Assembly (NCBI GenBank): GCA_028554755.1
Contig: JAPTOF010000024.1
Coordinates: 1,860,001 to 1,924,000, forward strand
Direction of reading: 5' to 3'
Source: Cordia subcordata
Taxonomy: Eukaryota > Streptophyta > Magnoliopsida > Boraginales > Cordiaceae
Length of the DNA stretch: 64,000 nt
Shown here: piece after piece, positions 1-11,533 of the stretch
How positions within the stretch are numbered: position 1 is the stretch's first letter
How the letters are laid out: every line of letters starts with the position of its first letter
The notes under the pieces: generated by a model
What the model saw: only the letters and a program-made list of their open reading frames with translations
Told to the model about the DNA's origin: nothing
The model's database searches: none
Program-made: the position numbers and the translations under genes

Positions 1-1402
1 CTAACACTGCAGCAGCCTACCAAGCAGCAGCACAATCAAAGAGTTCCATCTGTGGGAATTGAAAGCCTTTTAGCTTTCAGCCTACCAGAAAAGAGAATCA
101 GGCTAGAGGACTAGAAAATTTCTTTTAGTTCGAAGACAATTCTGCAACATATTCTACCTCCTAATCACAGAGGCTCCTCAAAAATTTATGGCCCTAGTAT
201 ATCTGCATTTGGAGTGACTAAAAGATGTGCAATTCAGGCTTCCTTGTTAAGACTTAAGAGATATCTGTAAAAAATGAAGATAGGAACTTTCCTAAATACT
301 GATTCAGCATCCTCGACCCTATTTAGAAGTTCTCAAGCTTATCCAGGCTTTACTGATGCTCTTCTCTGCTAACTTAGGTTAGGATATGGAGGTTTGAATG
401 CCTAACCCTCTTGACATATTGGTTCCGACTCTGTCCAGTTGACACAACTATAAGTTCTTTCCATTGCTCATACCACCACACAGGAAATCTATCCTCATGA
501 AACTAATTAAATTTCAGGATATTTGAGAAATATGAGTATGCAAAATGTAATGGTTACTGGTAAAGGTAAATCAGAATTAGGAGTTTATATCCTTAAAGCA
601 TCACACAGATCAGCAGCAACTGAGGAAAAACCTTATTTCCAACGTAAAACGAGAAAATAGAAGAGAAACATGAGAAGTATATAACTGTAACAGGCAATCA
701 ATGTGCTTACAAAAGAATGGGTATCTTTAAGTATGCCCATTTTGAATCCCAGCTAATTGAGAAAAAGAATTTGATAACAAGATCTCACTTTGAATTCACA
801 AGGAAATAAGATCTCACTTCAAATTCACAGGGAAATATCAACTGATAGCATAGTTTTGATGTAGGTAGCTGAATGAAGCCCTCAATCACAGACACCAATT
901 CAAATACAAAGCATCTTCAGAAAATCAGCTTTTCCTAAATATATTAGATCAGCCAGCTGCTTATCCTTCAACGTACAAGAGATGTTTCACCAAACAAAAC
1001 TCATCCACCTAAACCTTCAGTAATCTGCTTAGAAACTGAAAGATCCTACCATAAGGACTTTCCGGGATCTCTAACATGCTTATATATATGGACCTCTCAT
1101 AAATTCCAAGATCACTGACACAGAAGGAAGTTCATGATTTAACAGGATATCTGCTAAACACTGCTAAATAGATGCATTACTCTGCTGACTTTTCTTCTTG
1201 ACTATACTAGCCAGTGGCTAGATACAAAAATGTGACACGGGTACATCTTTGACATGCAGAGTTCTGCACTATTTTTCAAGTGATCTATATTATGTTACCA
1301 TAGCAATGAAGCTTTCTCTCCTCGTAAGTTCACCATAGCCTTAATTCTTGACAAGCAGGATCAAGCCCATGTTCATCAATCTTCCAATTGCAATTATGCG
1401 AA
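1..1402. other. Non-coding stretch 3' of the MurF-like gene
   Basis: I see no convincing ORF, RNA gene or element here. It lies downstream of the minus-strand MurF-like gene, so the part nearest 1402 may be its 3' UTR. The only internal structure noted is a short tandem duplication at 779-836, listed separately. Confidence 0.5.
779..836. repeat. 29-bp tandem duplication (two copies)
   Basis: Two adjacent near-identical 29-bp units at 779-807 and 808-836 share AAGATCTCACTT followed by AATTCACA and GGAAAT. They differ at about three positions. This is a simple local duplication in non-coding DNA. Confidence 0.8.
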
Positions 1403-4400
1403 CTAAGAGTGAGAAGATTTAATGACATCAACAATTTTCTCCATTTGCATTCCTCGACGGCCCTTTACCAAAACAACATCACAACAGTTCAAATTTTTCT
1501 CAATTTGCAACACTAGGATTTCAGCATTACTAGCACAAATCAATTTTATCTTCCCACCAAAATTTAAATTCTCTGCTACTATCAGAAATCTCTTCCCCGC
1601 AAGACCAATAATATCAAAATGAGAATCACAACAATATCGTAATACCACCTCATGTAACTTAACTTCTGAAGGACCAAGTTCAAGCATATCCCTAATTATT
1701 GCAACTCTTTTACCTTTGCATCCAATTCTTCTTAACAAGTCAATTGCAGCTACTGTGCTAGATGGGCTTGAGTTGTACGTTTCATCTATTATTTTCACAC
1801 CATTTATGGTAACTTCAAGCTATAATCTCCTATTAACAGGTGAAAATTTCGACAATGATTTTCCTACTAGAGAAAGAGAAACTCCCAAGCAACTAGAGAC
1901 AGCAGCTGCAGCACATGCATTTACAGCCAAATGAAGGCCTGGACTGGGAATCACAAATTTGATCCTGAACATCACCCATTATGCCACAACTAATCAGATA
2001 AATGGGCAAGAAGTACTTGCTTGAATAAATCTAACCAGTGGATAGAGAAATGTAATGATGAATGGTCAAGGAACCAAATAGACGTGATGTAGTAAGTACA
2101 GAAAACCTTTTAACAGATTCGGCAAGTTGTACGCCACCAATAATAACAACCTATGGTTTAAACATGACGAGAAGTATAAGGTTCTGCATCTGTTGGCCAG
2201 AGAAGAGACGCATAAGCTAAAGTTCCATGCAATAATAACAAGAAGAGCAATGCATGATTTTTAGGGAATTGGAAGGTTAAATAGAAATGATCACAAACAA
2301 AATAAGAGTTAAATGTGTCTAGCAAACTGATTAGGAAGTTATTAGCACAGGCATAGCAAAGCAGAGCATTTATGATCCAAATTGAGGAATTCCAAAAATG
2401 CCATGCACCTCAATGGGGAACATCCGTTCACCAAATTTAAGAGCACTAAAATTATCATTATTCAACCTGCAGTACATGCCAGCTCCGACCCTCAATGGGG
2501 ATCATCCGTTCACCAAATTTAAGGGGATTAAAATTATCATTATTCAATATGCAGTACATGCCAGCACTCCTACCGTTGTTTCAAGAGTTTCGGTTGCCAT
2601 ATATGTTCCAATTCCATCAAATCAGAATCCAGTTCATAATTTTACTAATTTACTTAGGCTTATACTTAAATAAAAACCAAACCTGATGTACATCATGATT
2701 TACTTCTGAGAAATTAACCTTGAAGATGAATTACTAATTTTTAAGATATGAACTCCTCGTTGACCATAGAGTGAGATCGCTTTGGGTAGAGGGAGAGGAT
2801 AATAATTGATTTGTGCAATTTGGACGTTCGAACTTGTCAACAGAAAACAAGATAGATCATATCCTTTTTGGATTTCATTCTTTTAGATGACTACAGTGCT
2901 GTGAACTACACGATCCCTGGAAACTGTTTTATACAATTTCAGCGTTAGAGATGGTGAGGAACTTACATCTCTCGATTCCTCTCTAAAACTACATTCACTC
3001 TGTGGCCTTCATCTATCATTTCTGCCAAAACTAACTGTACATGGCATTCTTTTCTACGTCCAAAGAGCACCTAAACATCAACACATATTTGAACAGCTAC
3101 ATTGTTAGTGAAATAGGGAAAATAACGAAAAAAGAATAAGTAGAACCAAATCGCTGAAGTGTAAGTACAGCCTATTACCATTTTTCTTTCACATATCAAG
3201 TTCACTAGTAATGCAAATGCACAAAAGCAAACAAATGACTCACTTCAGTTGCCTTAAGATTTAAGATCTCCTAAACCATTAATTTCGATGTAATAGCTAA
3301 GCTTTCATCATTTTTTTTCTTGGTACTTTTACCATCATCCAACTAATCTATTGCAATGGAAGGTATAACACTTTCCTCAATCTAACCAAACACATTCCAG
3401 CTTTAAGGAAAAACTTATCATCTACAATTTGCTAGAATATGGCTCATTGTGTGAAATATAAACTTAGGCTTGTTAGATTAGATTATTATAGTAACTCAAG
3501 GTCTGGCGTGTAACTTTGGTTTTTCTTTTCTTTTACTTTTATTTTTTTCTTTAAATTTTAACTATAGTATTGTTAGTGTTTTATCACATTCTCATAAACT
3601 AAAACATAGTTTAAAGTGTACCTTAGCTTCCGCCAAAAAATGGTTTTCATTTTCTTAAGGAAAACATTTCTTTCTGACCTTGTTTACACCATGAGGAACA
3701 GGAAGGCTCACAACCAGAGGGTCATCCGCATTCAAAACACAAACATCTCTAGGCTTAGCCTCTCTGAGAATCTCCCCTTTGGCCAAAGCAATCTCTTCCA
3801 AACTCGCAAAATTTTCCAAATGTGAAGCACCCACGTTCAGAACCACTCTCACATTTGGCCTGCACATTCTTGATAGCTCCAGAATCTCACCTCTCCCACT
3901 CATCCCCAACTCCAACACTCCAAAATCCACCAAATTCCCCGAACCAGGCTGGGATCTACACAACCCAACAAGCGATAACGGGACACCGATGTGATTGTTG
4001 TAATTCCCAGGGCTTTGATAAACACTGCCAATGCTTTCTAAAGCCAAACCAATCATGTTTTTGATAGTGGTCTTGCCTACACTGCCTGTAACAGCAACTA
4101 AGCAGCTAGTGAAGCTGTTTCTCAAGTAAACAGCTAAGTTATGGAGCGCATCCATGGCGCTTCTGTCGATTTGGACAAAACCGATGTCCCAGTTTGGGCA
4201 AACGTGGTTGGCAATGACGCCTGTGCAGCAGTCGCCGTTGGTGGTGGAGAGGCGTGGGGTGATGAAGTTGTGGGCGTCGTGGTTCTGGCCGATTAAGGAG
4301 AGGAACCATTGGCCTGGTGAGTGAGCGTTCTGGTGTCCGTCGTGATGGGTGCTAGTGGGCCCCACTGGATAATTCTGCCCTTCACTGCTTCGGCTATCTC

Positions 4401-4430
4401 CGAGATTGTCCAAACCGAGTGCAGATTCAT
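1403..4430 (-). pseudogene. murF: MurF-like UDP-MurNAc-tripeptide:D-Ala-D-Ala ligase gene, disrupted
   Basis: Mur ligase family; bacterial MurF adds D-Ala-D-Ala to the UDP-MurNAc tripeptide, and plant relatives are thought to derive from the plastid ancestor. Three exons are readable on the minus strand: exon 1 4430-3679, exon 2 3070-2967, exon 3 1964-1403. They have GT-AG borders and matching phases (AAG|GTG; AT|G). Exon 1 holds the N-terminal domain (ITTDTRTL, then PGQWFL), the ATP-binding loop VTGSVGKTT, GNYNNHIGVPLSL and the ELGMSGRGEI motif. Exon 2 carries VLFGRR. Exon 3 carries VIPSPGLHLAVNAC and the C-terminal domain with KIIDETYNSSPSS and DMLELG. Two lesions are visible. A frameshift lies near 4316-4326, between RTL and PGQW, where five bases stand in place of three or six. 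An in-frame TAG lies at 1822-1820. The start at 4430 is the Met that opens the conserved domain; an upstream transit-peptide exon may exist but was not found. Both lesions could be sequencing errors, but two independent ones favour a pseudogene. Confidence 0.85.
2409..2572. repeat. 82-bp tandem duplication in MurF intron 2
   Basis: Two units starting at 2409 and 2491 each begin CTCAATGGGG, contain CATCCGTTCACCAAATTTAA and AAAATTATCATTATTCAA, and end near CAGTACATGCCAGC. They are about 90% alike. The duplication lies inside the intron between exons 2 and 3, so it does not affect coding. Confidence 0.8.
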
Positions 4431-4838
4431 TTTTGCATTTCGTACTAGTCGTTGAATTGGTATGATCTTGTGGTTGAATATGTACTTACACCGAAAATAT
4501 GCCTCAAAGTCTTCATTGTTTTCCGCTAGCACACTTACCTGAGCATATGTCCGGAGTAAATTTAAGATTATTCTTTTAGATAATTGATAAATATAATTTT
4601 GTTTATTAATGTGTTTTTTTGTTTTTTGGCTGGGAAAAGAAAACAAAATTTTCATTAATACAAGCCCACCATTTATAGTGGAGTACGAAACTTCTCAAGA
4701 TAATGCATCCCCTAAATTCCACCTGCTAGTAATGTAAGTGTTCAGTGTTCAGTACATTATGTGGAAAGTTCCTACGAATAGATATTTTCATCCTAATCAA
4801 ACTAAAGACACAATAAAAAATCTACTCCTCTAATATCG
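4431..4838. other. Spacer between MurF-like gene and LINE remnant
   Basis: AT-rich DNA with T-runs near 4610-4630. It should contain the promoter or 5' exon of the minus-strand MurF-like gene; a donor-like CTCAG|GTAAGT reads on the minus strand near 4545, but I cannot define an exon. The T-rich tract (A-rich on the minus strand) could instead be the 3' tail of the adjacent LINE. Confidence 0.35.
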
Positions 4839-5256
4839 TCAATTTCTCTCGTACCAAATCTTAGCCATAGTAGCTCCCATAACTAGCTTAAACAGAGTGG
4901 CCAGAAGACCCTTTTTTTGTTGGAAAGGACGCAAAGCCAAAAAAGCCAAATAGAGAAAACAAGCTCCTCTTAAATCTTTCCTCAAAATTTGGTTGGAGTG
5001 GCTTTGGGGGGTCCTTGAATTTATGCACACCAATAGGGAGTGAAAGGCTGAAATTCATGATCCAATTTGCACCCCGATTTACTTCCCTGTACACATGTTG
5101 AAGGCAGTACCCTTGATTGCACTCCATTCTCCTTTTACATTTGTCAACTAGTGGTAGCAACATTTTCCCAAAGATGCTTGTCCCACCACCCAATTGGATA
5201 ATAATTGTGAGTTTATTCAATAACAAGGTTGGTAGGTTTCGTCTCCTCTACAAGCT

Positions 5257-5302
5257 TAAGTCTCTTGAGTAGAGCTTGAGTCCCTTGAGTAGAGCTTGAG
5301 TC
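5257..5302. repeat. 21-bp direct repeat inside the LINE
   Basis: The unit TTGAGTAGAGCTTGAGTC occurs twice in tandem with only one or two differences. It is a minor duplication within the LINE remnant. Confidence 0.7.
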
Positions 5303-7206
5303 TTGCTGCATAATTCAACGCCATCCTCAATTTGATGACAAACCCCATCACCCATACTCTAAGTTCATTCCTAAAGAGGCCTCTTGCTGCAGCTTTCTCT
5401 GCATTTCATTTTAAGCATCCATCCAAATTAAGCTTTAGTCCTATGCAAGATGGTGTCCATGCAATTAGCCTCTATGCTTTAGCTCCCACTCATTGCCCAA
5501 CACTATATGTGTTCCATGCATTTCTAACTTCCCTTGCATATTTTTTGATACACCATGCTTTCTTTTAAGGTTCCAGCTCTTCCCCTTGACCATAAAGTTT
5601 CTCCTTGCACCACTTCCAAATCTACCACAAAATCAAGATAAAGGTGACATTCCCTACTTGTCCTCAATGTTAGACATGACATAGTCTTTCCACAACAAAG
5701 GGTTTAACACTTTGTATGTACTGTTTGGTTGGAGAAACTTCCAAACTTTCATAGCATTGTGACACCCCTTAAAGATATGGTCTTCATTTTTAGCGGTAGC
5801 GTCACATACTACACAAAGATTAGTATTTTTGATATTTCTTCTAATCAAATTCACCTTGTGATGTAACTGCATATGGATCATTTCCTAGGCAAAGGTAAGG
5901 CATCTTTGAGGACATTTGATTTTCCAAAAAGCTTCCCACGATAAATATGGGTCTTTTAGGGCATTCTTCGGCATTTTAAATGCAAAAGCCACAGTGAATC
6001 GCCCCTTGGAGTCATCATGCCAGGTTAAGAAATCGAGCTCCATGTCATTGTGCACCAGCTTAACTCTTGCAATAATCAAAAATATATCATTCGAGAGGAA
6101 TTCTTGAAACAGACCACAATTCTAGTCACCATCCTCCTTGTAGTATGATGCTTCAACTAGGCTAAGATGGTCCTCCGACAACGGTTTAAGGATAACCTTA
6201 ATCAGAAGTCGTGTACCTACCCACAAATCACTCCAGCGAAGGGTAGACGTTCCATAAGAACCACCCTCCTAAGTTCAAGCTTCAAAACCTCTCTGCCTTT
6301 AACTGTGCTTTTGCATATCTTAGAGTTTATGGCCTTAATCCTATAGTCAATGAACTCCCCCAAGAAATATTTCTCTTTCAATATTTGGACCTAAAGCAAC
6401 TCTGGCTTAGTAAGTATCTTCCATCCCAATTGCTTAGTTCATATCTTCTGTCCCAACTTTGACAATAGTGCCAGACTAATAGTTCGCGCCTCCCTTGACC
6501 CCAAGCGTCTTACTTCCTTTGACATGCACATCCTCTCCCAAACCACCCAATGGATTCTGTGTCTTTCCTCAATAGTGCCCCATCATATGAAGTTTCTCTA
6601 CACCCGATCAATCTCATTTTCCATGTCTACTTTGGCAAGTAGGCTGTATGCGTTGTATATAATGGTATGGCAGCTAAGACTGACTTTGCAGGAGTGAGCC
6701 TTCCCATAAAGGACAATGATTCTCATTTCTATCTAGCGAACTTTCTTTGCATTTTTGTGATCACCTCTTTATATGTGCCTTTGTTATCCTTGACTTGATA
6801 AGTACCTATACCAAGATACTTCCCCAAGTTATTAGCAACAGGGAAGCCACATTGAAAGCCCATGGCACTAGCAAGATTGCAATCCACATTTCTACAAACG
6901 ACTATGCTGGATTTCGTGACATTGGAACATTGTCCCAACTTCTTGCAAAAGTCCTCCAAGATGTCCTTAATCACTTTGACCTGCTTCAAGGATGCCTTAG
7001 CAAACAACAACATATCGTCTGCAAAATAGGACAAAAGAAACAAATGAGAAACATTGGGACCATTTCTACTAATTTTAATTGGTTCCCATCTATTGTTTTT
7101 CACGACCCTAGAAATCCTTTGCGCAAGTCTCTTCATACACGAAATGAACTCATAAGGAGACAAAGGATCGCCTTGTCTGATCCCTAGTGATGACTAGAAT
7201 GGCGAC

Positions 7207-7284
7207 AATGGCTCTCCATTCCACAAGAGAATAATTCGAGAAGAAGACTCTCCATTCCACAAGAGAATAATTCGAGAAGAAGAC
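7207..7284. repeat. 37-bp tandem duplication inside the LINE
   Basis: CTCTCCATTCCACAAGAGAA followed by TAATTCGAGAAGAAGA occurs twice back to back with no visible difference. The identity suggests a young duplication in an otherwise heavily mutated LINE. Confidence 0.8.
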
Positions 7285-7800
7285 AAAGATGACAAGATAA
7301 GTTAAACCTAGTTGCTTGGTCATCCAATCTGCTTAAACGTGTCTGCAATGATCTCCTAACTCAACTTGTCATAAGCCTTTTCGAAATCAATCTTTAGTAT
7401 CATTTGACCCTTGTCCCCTTTCTTCGATCTCATGTACTAAGCGATCTCTTAAACCACAATAATGTTGTCATGTGTCAAGTGCCCTAGAAAAAAAAAACCA
7501 CTTTGGTTGTCACCTACCCTTTGAGGAGAGGTCAAATCCTATTAATAACACTTCCATGATAAGTTTGTCCACCACATTAAGTAAACTTATTAGCCTAAAT
7601 TGTTTAATAGGCTCCACCCTTTTGATTTTGGAGATCAAGACAATCATAGCCTTATTAATCTCCATTGAGAACTTTCCCTTCTCGATAGCTAAAAAAGAGC
7701 TTATAAAGGTCATTAAATCACATAGGGTAGAAACAGATAAGCTTGTGAAGTTGAAGAAAAATGACCAAAAAAATAGTCAGAGTGATATGTAAGGGGAAAA

Positions 7801-7983
7801 TAATTGCTAATGGTTCATTTATGGGGCTCGTGTGGAAGAGAATCACACCTTTCAAATCAGGAACTTGCGCAACATGCACAAATGTGGTAAATCATTGGAC
7901 CACAAGAATTTGAATTCAAAAACATTTTGCAAGTTATATATTGATGGCATAGGTTAAATATGTATTGCAAGTTTCAAACAAAG
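7801..7983. other. Short unassigned stretch
   Basis: No recognisable coding content. It probably belongs to the MULE remnant that follows. Confidence 0.3.
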
Positions 7984-8272
7984 ATGCACTATGACTATAG
8001 TGTCAACATCAAAAGAAAGCAAGTCTTTAAGACTTATAAATTGGCTAAACAAGTGATTCAAAAATAACACAAAGATCAATACAAAAAACTTTGGGATTAT
8101 TACGAGGAATGAGGAGACCAAATCCTAGTTCTGTTATGACTGTAGAAACTGAAGAGGATCTAAGACTAGAGGGGAAAGATTCTCAAGATTGTACATTTAT
8201 CTGGGAGCTTATAGGAGAGGATTCATGGTTGGTTGTAGATCAGTGTTTAGAGTAAATAGATATCATATTAAG
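7984..8272 (+). pseudogene. MULE (MuDR-like) transposase fragment, N-terminal/MULE-domain start
   Basis: Three overlapping frames on the plus strand match the order of a Mutator-like transposase. First comes KRKQVFKTYKLAKQVIQ, then HKDQYKKLWDYYEE, then MRRPNPSS. After a frame change comes RLYIYLGAYRRGFMVGCRS, which corresponds to the conserved stretch just before the first catalytic Asp of MULE transposases. A TAA follows VIQK and at least two frameshifts are present. The rest of the transposase is missing; a CACTA terminus begins 76 bases downstream and may have interrupted it. Non-functional. Confidence 0.7.
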
Positions 8273-8372
8273 ATGTCCACATCCTGGACTTTTACTATAT
8301 GTGGTTTGGTTAAATGGTAATAATTCTATTTTTCCCATTGCATAATGTCACTACAAGAATTAAGGCTAGTAG

Positions 8373-8640
8373 TTACGCTTATTTGATCAATAGTTACGCT
8401 TGCAAGCATAATAGACATTGTTTAGTTACACTTTCCCAAAGCATAATCAAAATCAATTCAACTAAAATTTATGTTACGCTTAGAAGTGTAACCAAAAATT
8501 GTTATGCTTGGAAGTGTAACCAACTACTTGTTATGCTTGGAAATGTAACCAACTGTTATTACATTTGGATGCATAACAACTATTATTACGCTTGGAAGCA
8601 TAACCAACTATTGTTATACTTGTAAACTTGGCTAACTATT
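8373..8640. repeat. CACTA subterminal repeat array of TTACGCTT/AAGCATAA dyads
   Basis: Nine variants of TTACGCTT begin at 8373, 8394, 8426, 8474, 8502, 8531, 8559, 8586 and 8614. Most are followed by the partner arm, for example TTACGCTTGGAAGCATAAC, so each unit is an imperfect palindrome of about 19 bp. The last six start 27-29 bp apart. Such subterminal motifs bind the TNPA-type transposition protein in the En/Spm family; that role here is inferred. Confidence 0.85.
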
Positions 8641-9515
8641 ATTTACTAAATTCATTTATAATATTAATTTAATTTTTATTTATAATCTTAATTTGATTTT
8701 TTATGTAATACATTTTATTTCTATATAGACATGTTATTTTATTTTATTTTATTATTTTTAATACCCATTTAATTATTTTATTTAACACCTTTTATCTCCA
8801 TATGATCTATATACACATCTTATTTATATTGAATTTCATATGTACACCTCTTTTAAAAATTTTGATATCAAAATACTCCAAAATTGCATTCAAATATATC
8901 AATATAGAATGTACATCTAATTTCTTTAGATGTAGCAAAATCCCTAACACATTTCAAAGTAATTTTAAATATAGACATAAAATTCATACCAACATTGTCT
9001 TAATGAAAAAAAGTAACAGTTCTACCCTTAAAGAAAAAACAACAAAACTATCATAACTTTCAACTTGACAATTGTACTTTTGTCTCTCAATTGCAAGTAA
9101 CACTTCCACTTGGTGTTAAGGTATATTTAACATTACCACTTGTGTTATTTGGGACCTGAAAAGATTAAGCACAAATGAAAAATTATAACTTTCTATTGTT
9201 ATGCTTAATAAACTAATAATAACAAAAATCCCATAACAACTATCAATAAGTTACTGAACCATTTCACTTAATATCAATTGAGAAGTCGACCATAAAAAGA
9301 TAGAAAGATTGATTCAACAACATATAACAACACACAACACCATATTTGAATGTTTCATGTATGTTACGTGAACAAATTTTTGGTTTTTCGTACTTCAAAC
9401 ATGTCAAATCAAACACTTTCATCCATAAGAGTAATTCAAACAATATCACCCATAATACTACATACTTTCATTGAAAATAGCAATCTTTACAAAAGCAACA
9501 AGTATGATCTTTAAA
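8641..9515. other. AT-rich interior of the CACTA element
   Basis: Very AT-rich, with short poly-A/T runs and no convincing ORF or motif. It lies between the subterminal array and the coding remnants, so it is likely the element's 3' non-coding part. Confidence 0.5.
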
Positions 9516-11533
9516 TTAGGTTTTGAAGTTTAGATAAGTTCCAAAAACTGTAAGCACATGATTCCGCCAAACACTCCTAAAGACAGTTCTGTATAATTGA
9601 AGTTTAGATACCAAATGAAAGATAGTTTGGTCTTGTTGCTCAAACCTTTTTTGTTGTTGCTCCATCATTTGTTGTTGTTGTTCAATCAAAATTTGGGATT
9701 CAACAAGAATGTTTTCAAGCTTTTGCATTTTGAGCCTAGAATTATCACTTGTTAATCTTTCATTCGTCGCTCTCATCAAGTCAGCCTTAATGCTTTTGAC
9801 TTTTGATTTTCTAGCTCCTATACTGTATCCACATGCATGCCCTGACTTGTCATTACCCACGTACTCATTGTAAACCTTGTTCTCTGTATCATATTTGGTA
9901 GCATATTTTACACTTGCCATATACTCATCTAACTTAGCCTTGGCAAAATTCTACATTATATATCACTTGTTAGGATAGAACAATCACCCTAAAATATGAA
10001 TATACAATTAATTAAAATAATCTAGAAAATGAATACCATTAATTCTTCCAACAATTTTCCCGCATAAGTGCCATTTTTTTTTGTTGAGTTAGTTGAAAGA
10101 GCTCAACATGTCTAACTTTTTGTTTATTTTTCTTTTCCTATCATAAATTGAGGAACAATTTTAAAGGATCAATAAATGAAAATTCACAAATTTAATGAGA
10201 AGTAAGAAAGAAACTCATATATTGATGATGAACTTCTGCATAACTCTTATAAACATTTGTGTACACAAGTCTTCTCTGTACGTGCTTTTTTTTCCTTTCT
10301 GCAAACAAATCTTTAAGTGTAATAAATATTAGGATATAATTGAAACAACAAATTGAGAAAAAAAAATTCAATTTATCTTCAATGTTGTTACAATAACTTA
10401 AAATTATCTGATTTGAGATAAGCCTTGAATTTCAACCACTGAAGATTAGTAAAATCCTTTGGAGATGTCAAATTGTTAAACTCTTCCTTTATTTCATCAA
10501 TGCTACATTCATTTTGCTCTAATTTAGGGGTGAGCATTCCAAGTTGAAACTAATCGAAAAATAAAATCTAGTTCGGTTGTTTTTTTGGGTTTGATTTCGG
10601 GTATTAAAAATGAAAAAAAAATCGAATTTCGGTTCAATTTCCATTATTTGTCAAAAATTTATATTAATAGCAAAAGAACTGAATAGTTAGTTTTTTATTA
10701 AAATAAATTATTTAGTTACTATTTTTCAAGTTTATGTTCATATAAATTTAAAAGTTTATATCATTCTTAGATGCATAATATGAATTTTGATGATGGATAC
10801 TAGGATTTAGCTTTTATAATTACAATAACATTTGGTTCTTTTAAGTTAGTTTTGAATAATTTATGATTTTTTTTAGAATAATTCAGTTATTTCAATTATA
10901 AATGAAACGAACCAAAAAATTCGATTATATAATTTTGGTTATTTATATAGTTCAGTTCAATTTTAGTTATTATTTTTAAAATTTTAAAAATTTAGTTATT
11001 GAAATTCATTCTCGGTTCGGTTAAATTGAATGCTTACCCCTACTCTAATTGTTGCTTCAATTGTACACCAAGACACCACTATCTTCTAAAGTTACCTTTA
11101 GTTTCTCCCTCAATAACTCTCTGCTTGCCTAAAAAGTTTGGTGCTCAATTTATGTCTTAAGCTCCTAAACTTGATGTGGAAAAGATCATAAGAACTTTAT
11201 CCACATTGATATGTTTTGGAAATTGAAACTTAAGGTGTCAACAACAAACAAATAGTAAGTATGTGATGCTTCAAAAACCATAGTGAGGGTGACACAAAAT
11301 CATGTCAAAATGTTATAATTGTGTCTTAGTCTGAAGGAAATACTCACCTGCACATTTTTTATGAGTTCAGTACCATAAATACGCTTAACCTTCTTAAAAT
11401 CTTTTACATTTGGAGGACAAAGGTTTGGTTGCTTGATAAGATCAGTCATCCACTGAGTCAAAGTATTTCTAGCATCTCCAATTAGTTGGCCAATGTTATT
11501 CACTTTCACAACAATGCTTTCACCTTCTGACAT
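9516..11533 (-). pseudogene. CACTA transposase-associated protein (Transposase_24-like), several exons
   Basis: Minus-strand pieces follow the order expected of the plant En/Spm Transposase_24 family. The piece at 11533-11300 has the GQLIGDARNTLTQWM region. At about 10500-10385 is KDFTNLQWLKFKAYLKS; at about 10310-10225 is RRLVYTNVYKSYAEVH; at about 10130-10030 is RHVELFQLTQQKK. The last exon, 9950-9516, has YNEYVGNDKSGHACGYSIGA followed by a Gln-rich coiled coil with repeated EQQQ. Introns are inferred; exact borders were not resolved. The hAT MITE at 10525-11042 sits in one of the gaps and so probably in an intron. Whether the ORF is intact cannot be judged. This is not the catalytic TNP2 protein, which is absent here. 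Confidence 0.55.
10525..11042. mobile_element. hAT-type MITE, 518 bp, with 8-bp target duplication
   Basis: The left end reads TAGGGGTGAGCATTC and the reverse complement of the right end reads TAGGGGTAAGCATTC, a terminal inverted repeat of 15 bp with one mismatch. It is flanked on both sides by CTCTAATT (10517-10524 and 11043-11050), an exact 8-bp target-site duplication as hAT elements make. The interior is AT-rich with no coding capacity. Confidence 0.92.

Larger units (their letters stand above)
4839..7800 (-). mobile_element. Degenerate non-LTR retrotransposon (plant L1-type LINE), 5'-truncated
   Basis: A decayed LINE ORF2 reads in pieces on the minus strand. In transcriptional order: an RT N-terminal piece (7713-7510, with INKAMIVLISK and FRLISLLNVVDKL); the RT palm (7163-6729) with catalytic FADDMLLFA and KYLGI; a linker; a zinc-binding RVT piece (6079-5654, with CVVCDATAKNEDHIFKGCH); and a C-terminal RNase H-like piece (5226-4888, with HVYREVNRGANW). 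Frames change several times and stops interrupt all pieces. No endonuclease domain is visible upstream of 7800, so the copy is 5'-truncated, as LINEs usually are. No target duplication was identified. Confidence 0.85.

Noticed and set aside
4293..4655. ORF extending upstream of the MurF-like Met at 4430
   Set aside because: The upstream residues match no transit peptide or Mur domain, and a donor-like site near 4545 suggests non-coding or unspliced DNA.
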